Origin: Macrotrachela quadricornifera
Lineage: Eukaryota; Rotifera; Eurotatoria; Philodinida; Philodinidae
Reading direction: 5' to 3'
Assembly (NCBI GenBank): GCA_022393335.1
Contig: JAJEKB010001024.1
Span: 124,001-188,000, forward strand
DNA length: 64,000 bases
The first letter of the stretch is position 1. Each line of letters begins with the position of its first letter. Under the pieces are notes generated by a model. The model was given only the letters and a program-made list of their open reading frames with translations, ran no database searches and was not told the DNA's origin. The position numbers and the translations under genes are program-made. Shown here in pieces: positions 51,801 to 64,000 of this stretch.

Positions 51801-54800
51801 TGTCTATGCATCTCGACAATCGAATTTATACTTTCTATAACTAATATACTTCATACATAATAATAATTGATGAAGATGTAGCTTCGCTTGATACTCATAA
51901 ACTATTTGTATACAGAATATCAGTCACGTATTTGTCATTCGCGACATCACCTTGTATATTGTACGTATGTAGTTGAAACTACGTACATGCGAAATTCAAA
52001 CAGTTAAGTAATTAAGTCTGGTTAACTCTCTGATCCAGAACTATATCTTTAACAATTATTAGTAATATGATATAGACATATAAGTGTAGTTCACTGTGTT
52101 ATCTATGCAATCATACATGTAAATGTATGTGGAATAATATAAGAAACATAGAAACAAGAAACAATTGAAAGAGAATCTTTTTCTTTTTCTTTGTTCGTAG
52201 AAATTTATATAGATGTATTCTCATTATCTTGATGAAAGAAGAATCCTAAACGATTGATAATAAGTCATACGATACATCAATGAATCATATGTACATATAC
52301 TTACATAACAGAGTCTATGAGACTTAATATATGAATCAAACTTTTTTTATTCAGAAATTGAAATAGAAAATTTTATTATTTTTTTTTGTTTTTAGGGTAA
52401 TGTGAAAGGTATTGTTGAAATAAATCTTTCAAAATATCCAGATTTCAGTATTGAAACACATCCACCTATTGGTAATATACAAATTAATATTCTATTTAAA
52501 TTTTTTCATTATTTTAATCTATTAGGTAATGAACAATGTTGTACAAAAAATGGTCAAATGTATACTATTACCGTTCAACCAAATGAATCAATTGAAGCTG
52601 AACTTATTCTTATTCCAGCTGAAGTTAGTTTCTTTTATTTTATTTTTTCAACAAATATATTTTTTTTAAAAGATTGCTTTTTATGATTTTCTTCTTCCAA
52701 TTCGTACATGTCCACCATTAATAAATGTTGAAGGTTTATCACAAGCATCAAAACCACAATCATCATTACGACATCAACGTGAATTAAGTGCAAGTGAAAA
52801 ACAAGCATTACAACCATCACATCCACCAATACATTGTCGTATACGTGCAACAGCATTATCTGATTGTTTACAATTATCAACAAAAGAATTACATTTTCAA
52901 ATGTATTCAACACAATTTAATGCAATGAAACAAGGTGCTTATTATGATTGTCAAGAAATAATATTAATTAATAATAGTAAAAAAAAATTACATTGGCAAC
53001 TTGATTTACGTCATAATGTTACATTAGATAATGATATATTTCGTATATTACATTCATCATTTATTCCATTTGTAAATTCTTCAACAAGTATTGGACCAGA
53101 AGGTGAAATTGAATCGAAAGAAATTTTTTCATTTACAATTAATTTTGTACCAGTTAAACCTGGAATATATAAAACACGTATACCACTTTATATAAATCAT
53201 AATCAACAAACTCCATATACATATATTGAATTAACGGGAGAATTAATAATGCCAAATTTAATATTTGAACCACGACGTTTAATTCTTCCTCCTGTACCAC
53301 TCGATATTGAAAGTGTTGGAACAGTTCGTGTACGAACAAAAGGTTTTGAAAAGTAATTTAAAAAAAAAAGAAGTTTTAATTCAAAAAAAAATCATAATTT
53401 TTTTTTATTTTTTTTAAATAAGAAATACAAAATTAATTATTTTATCTCATGTTAAACCAATTGATGCATCGTATGAATTTCATGCATCATTTGTTGAACC
53501 AGCAATAATTAATGTTGATAAACAACAAGATTTTATAATGAAAATATTTTTTAATAGTAATCATTCATATTCAGAACAAATTATTGTTAAAATAATTGAT
53601 GAAGAAAGAAATAGGTTAAAATTAATATATTTTCTTTATTTAATTTTTGTTTTCTTTTTTGGTTTGTTTTTTAGTTTTGAATATGAAGTTTATGTTACAG
53701 CTGATAATTCAATATTTACATGTTATTCATTTTTATGGAAATCTGAAAATGATTATCAAATTGTTGTACAACCAGGTCAAATTATGAAAGGAAGTAGAAT
53801 TAAATCTGATGAAAGTAATTCAAGTGGTATGATAAAATATAATTTATCTATATTTACATTTTTTTTTTTAAATTAATCTATTTATTTATTTCTAGGTGAA
53901 CCACTTTTAGTACATAAACGAACAGTAACAAGTTCAAATTCTCGACCAAATACAAGTACAAGTGCAACATTTGATCAAGCTGATCAAACATCTGATGAAA
54001 CATCAACTGATGAAAATGCATCAGCACAAAATAGAAATGAACGTTCACCAGTAAATATATTTATTCATATATAGATTATTCTAAATGTTTAGTAAATAAA
54101 AAAAAAATAAATGTAACTATTTAAATAGATATTTTAAGACTTTTTTTAGCTCCTTTACAAATCAGCTTTTGTATTAATTAATCACATTCTATTTCTGCTG
54201 TAAAAAATGAAAAATAATAGTTTGGTATCCGTCCAATATTTTCTTGCTCCAGTTCAGCTTTCAGAGTAAAATTGGTTCTGTGGAGTGACTACTTCGGGGT
54301 CGGAACTATCCTATCTCTGTTCTAAATAGTAGACAAATCTTCAAATGAACTGAAAACATATCTACACATAGAAAATATATTTATTTATTTAATCTTTTCG
54401 TTATTAAATATTTCAGACACCATATGCTCGTATTCGATCTGGTTCATCAAATACATTTCATCAAACAACAACATATAGTCAAGAATTAAATGCTGTATCA
54501 ATTCCATATTTAGATAATGATTCAAAAACTTTTCAATGGCTTGTATCAACACTTGAACGATGGTATTCTAATCAAGGTTGGCCAAAAGGTACACATGCTG
54601 TTAAAATTCCTCAGTCATTTCGAAAGTAACTTTGATTTTTCTACATCAAAAAAAAGGAAATCGAAGTTCTTTGTTTTCTAGTGCATTATTTAAACGACAA
54701 TTTGAAACAATTGGAACAAAACAAAGTGCAAAAGAAGAACAAAAAACAATATATGATATGATAACACATTTAAGTGGACATTCATTACCAGGTATACCAC

Positions 54801-57800
54801 AAAATTCCGTACCACCAAAAAAAATGGATGAATCTACAAAACAATATTTATGGCAACATCGTTTATTATTATTATTTTTAAAGTATTTAATTAATTTATT
54901 TTCTTTTATTTTTATTTATTTTTATTTTAAAGAACACAAGGTTCATGTACAGCTTTTATACGTCCAGAATATCTTCTTCCACCGGATTTATATAATGTTT
55001 ATGTTCAAATGCGTGAATCAGCATTATCAGTAAATGCATCTAATGAACAAAAAGATGTTGAATTTTCTCAAGAACGTACAAAACCTCTTCATTTATCACA
55101 AGAAGTTTTTGAAACTGTATCAAAAAAAACATGGGTCGATGTACTTATGCAAATTCTTAAAGTATATATTTATTTTTATCTACAAAAAAAAAAAAATTAT
55201 TCATTCGTTTTTAATTTTTAGAGTCTTGTACTTGGTCGTATAACACCAAAATCTTATGAACAATTAGGTATACCTGATAGAAATAAGCCAATGCCAGATA
55301 TAAATACTGATCCAGTATCAAGTAATATTTATGGTATTAGTGAACGAATTTTATTAACATGGCTTAATTATTGTTATTCAAATTATCGTGAACAAGTTTG
55401 GGCACATCGTGATCAATGTAAAGAATATTTTTTTAAATTAGGATTTTCGTTTTAGATTAATCTTTAATAGTTTACTATTTGTTGTTGAGTTGATTATGAA
55501 AATAGATTATATAAACACTCAATATGATACTAATATGATTAAATTTGAAACAAAATGAAAAATGATCCTTTCATCTTAAATAACAAAAAAAAATTGAATT
55601 TATTATTAGTTTTAGTTCTTTTTTTACGATTTTTGAAAAAGTGATGGTAGTATTAAACAAATGTTTAAGCATTATTTTACAGATAATTTATGTGTAATCT
55701 ATGATAAATGATAGAACTTTACACTTCATATTTGAATCTCTATATAAAAAAATAGTAGAATACATCACAAATTGCTTATAAAACTAATTTTGTATACAGT
55801 AAAAAATTATTAAAAAAAAACATTTTCTTTTTAATTTCAGCTAATATGCCATCTGGTCGATGGATTGTTAATTTTGATATTGATCTTGTTGATAGTATTG
55901 TACTCGGTACTGTTCTTGGTGCTTATTGTCCATTTTTAGTATGTTTAATTCATTAAAAAAGAAATATAAATAAATTCTTTATTTCAAATAGATTGAACCA
56001 TATTTAAAACGTATGTATGTTCATCCAACTAGTGGTGAACAATATTTACAAAATGCACTTATACTTGTTTCTTGTTTAACACAACTTGGTCTTGAATATG
56101 ATCTTCAAGCATTAGATATAACACGTGCTGATCCAATATGCATGTGTTTACTTGTTTGTTTTTTATATGAACATATACCAGATTATTTATCAAAAGGTAC
56201 AATACAATTTGGTGGAATTTTACATGAACCATCAATATCACAAGTTAAAATAACAAATCCAAGTACACAAACATTAAATTATTCAATGAATATTATTGGA
56301 CGTGATGCAGATGAATTTCATCTTACAAAAGGTACAACATTAAGTATACCAGCTAAAACATCATTATTAGTTAATGTTCAATGTAAAAATAAACGTCTTC
56401 GTCCAACTGATGCTATTTTATTATTATATGGAAAACGAATAAATACTTATCCAGGTTCACCTATGGTCTTTTATTTACAAGGTTCAATACAAACAATTAC
56501 AGCAAAAGTAAGAAATAGAATTAGAATAAAAAAGAAAAGATTTACGTTATTTCTTTTGCACTGAAAATTATTTTTTTTTTATGCATGTCAATGAAAACAT
56601 TTGTTTTCTATAATTCTTCTTCTTCTATTAGTGTGTTTATTCAACAAAGGTAAAAATCAAAAGTTTTTTATTTGTTTTTGTTGTTTGTTATTTAACTTAT
56701 TTTAATATTTGTTTGTAAATGTCATTTGATATAACCTATTTGAAATATTAATTCTTTTTTAATATTTCTAAATATATTTTTATTTAATTAGAAAACTCAT
56801 CGAATTGAAGCACCACTTTATAAAATAACAAAATCAACAATTGAAGTAACGAATCCATTTGATCAAGATGGTATATTTCAAGTAGCTATTGTTAATTCAT
56901 CTGACAATGCACAAGAAATGACAAATCCATTAGCTACATCAATTGAAGAGTAATTTTGATTTTTATTAAAATAAAATCTTTTATTATTCTTATTTTTATA
57001 GAAATAAAAAACAAACAGTTGAAGAATTATTTCATAGTTTAAAAAAAACTAAAAAAAAATCAAATTTTAATCAAGATATTGATTGTTTTTTTATTGAACA
57101 AATTTCAATTGAATTAAAAGCACATGAAACAAAACATTTTGATATACAATATATTGCAACAACAGCTAAACGTCGAGAAGCATTACTTGTTTTTATGAAT
57201 GAAACAATTGGAGAATTTCTTTTTCTTATTGAAGGTATTCCAAAGAAACCTGAGTATGTTTTTTGTTTTAATAAAATATTTATTTATTCATTGTATAACA
57301 TATAATATTTATTCTTATAGACCATTTCCTGTATCAAGTGATAAAGCAATGAAAGTTGATCAAAAGAAAGGTAAAAAAAAAAACAATAACTATTGAAAAA
57401 TGTTTTATTGACCTTTTATTAATTTAAGAAAGTTCAATATTATACATAGTATTTTTAAGCAAAGATTTACTAATAAAAGATTGTTTAGTATTATAAATGA
57501 AGTTTTATTGATAGATAATTAGAGAAGAATAGGAAATATATCTTAAATAATGCAATGATTGTTTACTTTTTATTCAAAAAATGCAAATGTCAATAGATTG
57601 TATATCGATATGGATATATAAAAACTCACTAGTTCCCTCATTGCATCCTAATTTTCATTCAAATATCTAAATTTAAATATTTTTAGTAAAACCAGAAAAA
57701 CTACGATTTAAAGCTGTAGCCGGTTTAACAACTGTATTTGATATTGATATTCCTGTTCAAAATAGTCAACGACATAATGCTTTAGTAGCTGTTCGATGGC

Positions 57801-60800
57801 AGGTATGAAAAATAAAAATAAAAATGATTTGTAATATTTTTTATTTAATAAAAATAATAGGGTATGTCAGAACGTGAACGACAAAAACAAGCATTACTTG
57901 GTTTAACTGAACAATTACCTGAAACTTCAAAAAAATCTTTACATCCATTTTCTCGTTTACCTGAATTTAAAGTTCAATCATCATCAACAACAACTAATTT
58001 TCTTGTTCCAACAAATTTATCATTTCCACTTGAAGAATTATCTGTTAAATTACCAATACGTTTTCAAGCTGATAAACCAGGCATTTATTCAACAAGAATA
58101 TCTTTATCATGTGCAAATGATATGCGAGAATTTGAAATTGAAGTACATTGTATTACACAAAGCGATAATGAAAAACAAATAGCTACATTACATATGAGAA
58201 CAAGTGTATTTACACCTGTACAACAAAATATTCCAATTGTATATAAATTAAAAATAGATTTATCTTTTTATTTAAATTAAAATATGATTTTATTCTTTTA
58301 GGCTAATGCAACAGAAGATGATTGGAATATGACAGTAAATTTTTCTGGTAATAAAGCATTTAGTGGACCAAAAGCATTTCGTGTTGAAGCTAAATCAGTT
58401 TATCAATATCCATTAACATTTAATCCACAAATTGAAGATGATAAATTTCAATGTGAAATGATTATTAATAATGCTGATACAGGTTTTACACAAACATATA
58501 ATCTACGTGGAACATCTGATCGTGGACCACCTGTATGTTAAAATTATTTTTATATAAGATTAATACATATATTGTTTTTTTGTTAGATTGGTCATTTACA
58601 ATTAGAAAGTAAAGTTGGTTCAACGTAAGTTTAATATTAAAAAAAAAACAAAATATATATTTTTCTGATATTTTTATTATTTAAATAGAACAACTCATTC
58701 AATTAATATATCAAATAAAAAATCAAAAAAAACTGCATATTATGTTACATGTAATCTTCCATTTGTTCAAGGACCACCATATGTTTGTGTTGCACCAAAA
58801 AAATCTGCTCGATATGAATTTGAAATTTGTCCACCAAAACGAGGTTCTTATAAAGGTGTTGTCGTTTTTCAACCAGGAACATGGCCTATTAAGTATATTT
58901 AAAAACTAAATCAATAAAAGATTTTTTTTTAAATAAATTTTATTTTAAATAGAGATGTTGATTCTGATGGTGATGAAATTCCAGCACTTGAAACAGAAGA
59001 TCCAACAGACTTTCAATATTCACTATGGTTTACTGTTGATATTAATGTACAACCACCAAATGCTCAAACAGCAGTTGATTTAACAGCACCATGTTTGGTA
59101 TGTCTAGATTTATTTTTAAATAGAATGAAAACTCTAGAAATATTTATACTATTATTATTCCATTTCAGAAAAAGAAAAGCTCTAAAAATTCAGTCTGTAA
59201 AACTATTAATCAGAGGAGAATGGATATTTTATAGATAGAGAGAAACAACTTTTTATTATTACTAATAGTATTTTCGTACATTCTAAAAAGTTCATTTCTT
59301 GAGATTACTTATTCTACTTCTAAAAGTATTAAATAAACCATAAAATAAAAGAGAATACAAGTGTATCTATCTTAACAAGTAATAAAAAATAAAAACGGAA
59401 GTTATTATTATTTGACAGAATTCTCTTATTAGATACGTTTCATTATAGAAATTATATAGAACCTATGTAGCTATGTTTATATTGAAAAAATAGGATAATA
59501 TGAGAAAAATGACTATTAACAAAATCAGAAAATCATGAAGTATGATTAAATTCAATGGAGTGAAGATTTTTAATATAATAATTGTCGAATTCGCTATCTT
59601 TGAATAATGAAGGATATAATTAGAATATAGATGTTAGTACTTAATTTGCTTCATACTCAAATTCCTATTTATTTATGTAACTTTAACTTAATATAATAAA
59701 TGTGAATCGTAGTACATTTACTAGTTGTATTTTTTTTGAGCTGTATGTCTTACTATGAAATTTGAAACAATCCGAAGTATTAGTAGTAATGTATGGATCG
59801 AACTTGAGACTGATTAATACTGAGCCCGAGTTATTCTGGCTCGGTGCGTCATCATTAACAATAGAGAGATATGAACTTAAATGCATACATTTACATTTAT
59901 GTCAAGAATAAAAAAAAGAAATCATTTAATACGTTTATTAAACAACTAATAATAATTTTCTTATTAAATTTAGGGTTCAAATTCATTAATAATTCCATTG
60001 AAAAATCCACTCGATCATTCAATAAAATTAGATGTTGATCTACAAACATTACCAGATGTTATTGTAAGATTTATTTAATGAAAATAAAATATTTTTCGAA
60101 TATCATTTTCAAGGGTGATAATTCAATTGATATTGAAGCAAATGGTGAAGCTCGTTATGAGCTTATATTTAAACCAAAAACAGTTGGGAATTGGTCTGGA
60201 AGGTAAGAAAATGAAATTAATAGGCTTATTACATATTTTAATTAGTAGACTTTATCTATACAGAAATGTGAAAAAAGAATAATTTTCTACTTGAATAAAT
60301 TTTTATATTTATACTAACAAAAAAAAAAATAAAAATATAAAAAGAGTGAATAATTGACCATATTTAATGTCATAATTATAATTTTTTTTATTCTAAAAGA
60401 AAAATGTTTCTTTTTTAGTCTTATTTTTTATAATGATAAAATTGGAGAATTTTGGTATGAAATTAATTTAACTAGTACAAATCCAAAAAAAATTGAATTA
60501 CAACCAATGACTGCACCACTTGGAGGGTAAATAAATACATATATATTTATATAGAATATATAAAATAATTTTCTTTTTAATATTTCAAGAAATTCTATTC
60601 AAGAAATAACACTTGAAAATCCACTTGATGAACAAGTTACATTTCAAACAGTATCATCAAATAATAATAATTTTAAAATAAATAATGAACAAGATACAAT
60701 AATAATGCAACCTAAAAGTCAAACAAAAATTAATATTACATTTAATCCATCAACTATTGGAAATGGAAATGAACAACAATCACAACAACATCAATCAAAA

Positions 60801-63133
60801 ATTTCATTTATTAATGATAAGGTTTGTATATAAAAAGAGAAAGTATTTTTTTTCCATATATTTACATACTAAATATACATATATTAGATTCAATCAAATG
60901 AGGATTCTATTCCGAGTATTGAAAAAGTAAAATTATGCTTCATTTTGCAGTGCTTTTCTTCTTTGCTAATAGAAGAATCTATAATATTTATTTTTAAAAT
61001 CTGATAGATATTTTAAAATAATCAACATAAAATTCAAATTGATTAGAATTATTTATTATTTTTTTATTTGATCCTTTATTTATCTAGCACAGTTGGCACT
61101 AGCTTATATAAATGTTTAATGATTAAATTTAAACGAAATTACTTCATTATAAAACTTCAAGATGGATAAAAAAAAAGAAAAACAGTGAAGCCTGCACATC
61201 TCTAATAAGAAAAAAATATTGCTAGCATGATTCTGCAAATAGATTATATGAGAGTTAGTTCTATAAATTTATTGTTTATGGAATGATCTATACAATGCTT
61301 GAAAATTAATTTTGTTTGATACTTTACTGCTTCAAATACATGATTTTTATAAATCAGTCAAAAAATGACTTAACAGTAGAGTCTGTCAGATTTGATTATC
61401 GCTTCAAAAATTTTTGAATCCAATAGGCTCCGGACTCAAAAAACGATTAATTAATCAGATTCAGGTTCGAAAATTTTCATTGTATATCAAAATTCTTCGA
61501 TTTAACGGCTCTATTCAATAGTGAATAAAGAGTTAAATATGCATAGAGATTGACATTTTGATTATAATTCATAATTTATCTACATATATATACCATTGTT
61601 ATCCTTATGAAAATGTTCTTCGTTTCTCAGTTCAAAATTTTTAATGTTTTTGGTTGTTGTTCTGCTCTACAGATGTTTCAATGTATCTTGTTTATCTATT
61701 GAATATGCTTTTAAAAAGCGTTTAATTAATTGATTATCCCTATAAAATTTCTTTAAATTAATTCTCTATTATTTTTCATATAATTATTCGTTTGATAAAA
61801 TTTCTTTTTATTTTAGCTTGGTACATTGAAATATACTGTTAAAGGTGTTGGTACAAAACCTCAAAAACAAGAATCTCCAATTATTATGAAAACTGAAACT
61901 GGTGTTAGTATAACAACAAATATTGATTTTCAAAATCCAGCTAATCATCCTATTCGATGTGATCTTTCACTTTCATCAGGTACAAAAAAAAAACAATTTT
62001 TTACATAAAAAAAAGATTGTTTTTTCTTTTTTATTTTTGTAGGAGTTCATAATTCATTTCGTATATTACTTGATAAACTTGAAAATATATCAATTGGAGC
62101 ACGAGAATTATTTCATATTCCAATTGCTTTTTGTCCAGAAATTTTAGCTCGACAAGAAGCACAATTACGTATTATTGGACGATTACCAGCAGGAAAAACT
62201 TGGTCACCAGACAAGTAAAATTTCATTGTATTTCTTTTTTCTTTTATATTTATCTTTTTTCTATAAAGTCCTGATGCATCAGAACTTTCATGGACATATC
62301 CATTACATGGTATTGCTTTTAATTGGATTCTTCAAAGAGATGAAGTAGAAAATCAATTGAAACCAATTGAATGTGTATGTGGTGATCGAATTGAACAACA
62401 ACTTGAATTTGAATTAAATCGACAATTATTTCGTTTTGATAATCGACATTTACATTGTAAAGAAAATTTTCTCTTTTTTTATGTTAATAAAAATATTTTT
62501 ATTTTAGTGAAAAAAAGTCCAACTGCTATTGAAGATTATAATATAATTAATGAAAACAGTTCAAATCAAGATTTTATACAAAATTCCATTGGTATTCAAC
62601 TTCTTAAACGTGATAATGAGAAAACTGACATTGTTCGATTTAATATTGTTTATGCACCAAAGAAATTTCATACGTAAAGAAAAAAAATCATTATTTTCGT
62701 TTATTTTATCCATATGTAAATAATTTTTTCTTTTGTTTAGAATGGATTGTGTGCTTGTTTTAACACTTGCAACTGGTGGTCAATTAAAATATCCTTTACG
62801 TTTTGTTACACTTGATACACCACCTGATGATGAAATTATACTTGAAGCTATTGGTTTAAATAAAATATCAACTATTGGTTTTCGTTTATATAGTCCAACA
62901 GAGTATGTTTATTAATTGTTTTTTGTTATTCAATAGTTCTCTTTGGTTTTGTTTATTTAAATAGTTCACCAATTAGATATGACGCATATTTTACATCAAA
63001 TAGTGATAAATCATTTAGTATAACACCAGAACAAGGTGATTTATTACCAGCAAGTTCAAATGGAACTCTACTAAAAGTATCATTTTGTCCGACAGTCTAT
63101 GGACGAACTTTCAATGGCATGTTAATTGTGAAT
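45832..63133 (+). CDS. CFAP47: Cilia- and flagella-associated protein 47, 3' end beyond the window
   Basis: Axonemal protein with many ASH/MSP-type Ig-like domains and one central calponin-homology domain. I traced 47 exons in frame, 3037 codons in the window; human CFAP47 has about 3187. Exons 1-15 run 45832 to 50605. Exon 16 starts at 52396 after a 1.79 kb intron that contains another gene. Later exon groups are 52396-54050, 54417-55417, 55841-56507, 56792-59097, 59974-60821 and 61817-63133. The start MRYKDYGIVIEPNEIEFS and repeated blocks such as VDFGTHVADNKTVYKKLLVK, TIQFGGILHEPSISQVKIT and LIFKPKTVGNW show the ASH fold. SERILLTWLNYCYSNYREQV with MPSGRWIVNFDIDLVDSIVL (exons 25-26, residues about 1760-1890) is the CH domain, which separates CFAP47 from HYDIN, DLEC1 and CFAP65. 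A phase-0 18-nt microexon (56632-56649) is optional. Donor at 63134 leads out of the window. Confidence 0.93.
51166..51405 (+). CDS. Small secreted cysteine-rich peptide, antistasin-like, nested in a CFAP47 intron
   Basis: Single exon of 79 aa, lying wholly within the CFAP47 intron 50606-52395 and on the same strand. Residues 1-22 form a clear signal peptide (MLNKIIAILAALLLCGTLLV then SA). A short spacer with the dibasic QEQRR follows. The mature part has eight cysteines at 48, 53, 57, 59, 68, 71, 73 and 76. The arrangement G-x3-D-x2-G-C-x2-C-x-C (residues 60-73) is the antistasin signature; family members are serine-protease inhibitors in leeches, cnidarians and other invertebrates. One domain only, ending CNPCGRR. 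AATAAA at 51448-51453 gives it its own poly-A signal. Protease inhibition is inferred from the family; defence peptide is the main alternative. Confidence 0.8.
   Translation: MLNKIIAILAALLLCGTLLVSAKPAASVQEQRRAISLPNIFKLPSTFCIPMLCFAPCMCGSRLDSRGCGTCSCNPCGRR
51448..51453 (+). terminator. Poly-A signal of the nested peptide gene
   Basis: AATAAA lies 43 bp after the stop codon of the antistasin-like gene, on the same strand, inside the CFAP47 intron. Confidence 0.55.
56632..56649 (+). other. CFAP47: Candidate 18-nt microexon of CFAP47
   Basis: TGTGTTTATTCAACAAAG is bordered by AG on the left and GTAAAA on the right, is phase 0, and adds CVYSTK between two larger phase-0 exons. Frame is kept with or without it, so it may be a cassette exon. 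Confidence 0.5.
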
Positions 63134-64000
63134 GTATGTAGAAAAAAAATATATTATTTAAGTTTTTAGAGTTTTTTTTAAAGTTAGAATTGACAAATCT
63201 ATTTGTTAGAAAATGTGTTTAATGCCAGACATGAGTGGTTCGATATGAAATCTTTTATCATTTTCCATATTTTCGAGAAAAATATTAAAAGATTTCATAT
63301 GAAGGTTAGTATCAACCCTTCAGGATTGATCATTATATCTGAACGTTTTATAAATTTGTTTGATCTTAAGTCACAGCGCTGCTATCATCGGTAGTGCTAA
63401 CTCTTTTTTGGATGAAACTGAAAAATTTCATGAATTTGCAGACATTTAAGTGTTCATAAATGTAATATTCTGAGTCTTAATGAATCTCATCGATTAGTAA
63501 CAATAGTTTCAATTCAACGCATATCAATGGAATTCGAAACCTTTTTTGTGTACTATCGTAATAGGTTCTCAGCCGCAATGGATATCTCTGTTTCACATTT
63601 AGAGTTTGCAAGAATAAAATTGCATATCTTTTTCTGCAGATGTTATCTTATGTATACCCTCTTCGAATCATTTTACACTATGATTAATAATTCACGAAGA
63701 GTAATAAAAAACAGCATAGTTTCATATTCCTTTTGTTTAATTTTAGAAGAAATTGAAAACATTGATCTTTTTCCCTTAGAGACACAGTAAAGTCATTTAC
63801 AATCTAAATATCAACATATTTTTAACTTCTTCACCTGAAAAATAATGAAATTCACCATTTTCTTTTGAATTTCTTTTTTCAACATTATATACAAATAATA
63901 CGCTTTCAGTCGTCTTTCTCATTAGAGGCGTCCTTTTTGATATAAAGTTCTTTTCATCAGTTATACATAACAGAAAAAATACATCATTTTCAAGCATATA
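63134..64000 (+). other. Last visible CFAP47 intron (start)
   Basis: After the donor at 63134 no exon-like continuation is seen to the window end. The stretch contains a short imperfect hairpin (63244-63302; ATATGAAATCTTTTA and its inverse) and otherwise nothing recognised. Confidence 0.5.

Noticed and set aside
55418..55453. Continuation of CFAP47 exon 25 to the TAG at 55453
   Set aside because: A good donor (T/GTAAAG) at 55418 joins in frame to the next exon, which continues the calponin-homology domain; read-through would truncate a protein conserved over another 1300 residues.
59820..59850. Possible tRNA-like or terminator hairpin (GAGCC..GGCTC)
   Set aside because: Only a 5-bp stem inside a CFAP47 intron, with no cloverleaf and no T-run context.

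Overview
The window is nuclear DNA of an intron-rich, very AT-rich eukaryote. Most introns are 45-70 bp and GT-AG, and almost every gene is split into many short exons. The gene set (PPM1G, UBE2Z, an ELAV-like protein, eIF4B, BNIP3, the ciliary protein CFAP47 and a BTB/T1-TLDc protein) is that of an animal. AT content, intron size, protein style and the many small palindromic elements fit a bdelloid rotifer of the Rotaria type. That placement is inference. I spliced the genes by hand, and each junction was kept only if the reading frame stayed open.

Layout. 1-2275 (-): PPM1G phosphatase, 3' end outside the window. 2276-6104: intergenic block with three adjacent palindromic elements. 6105-8309 (-): UBE2Z. 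8828-11064 (-): ELAV-like protein with a long N-terminal extension. 12076-14741 (-): eIF4B-like factor. 15370-23096 (+): 1595-residue coiled-coil protein sharing a divergent upstream region with eIF4B. 23548-25243 (+): small single-pass membrane protein. 25327-26297 (+): Lys-rich unknown. 27031-29652 (+): kelch-repeat protein, possibly the 3' part of the preceding gene. 30457-31481 (+): RA/ubiquitin-like-fold protein. 31950-33353 (+): intronless T1-TLDc protein. 33354-38504: gene-poor. 38505-38920 (+): 93-residue protein with two Ca-loop-like motifs. 38921-44508: gene-poor, with two large palindromic elements and an assembly gap. 44509-45268 (-): BNIP3, head-to-head with CFAP47. 45832-63133 and beyond (+): CFAP47, 47 exons in the window and about 3037 codons. 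A 79-residue secreted antistasin-like peptide gene (51166-51405) sits inside one CFAP47 intron.

The genes do not form one pathway; this is ordinary mixed chromosome. The unusual material is the set of unrelated palindromic elements, the nested antistasin-like gene, the very tight 25-29 kb gene group, and the near-total phase-0 intron bias of the coiled-coil gene. No tRNA, rRNA, CRISPR array or intact transposase gene was seen.
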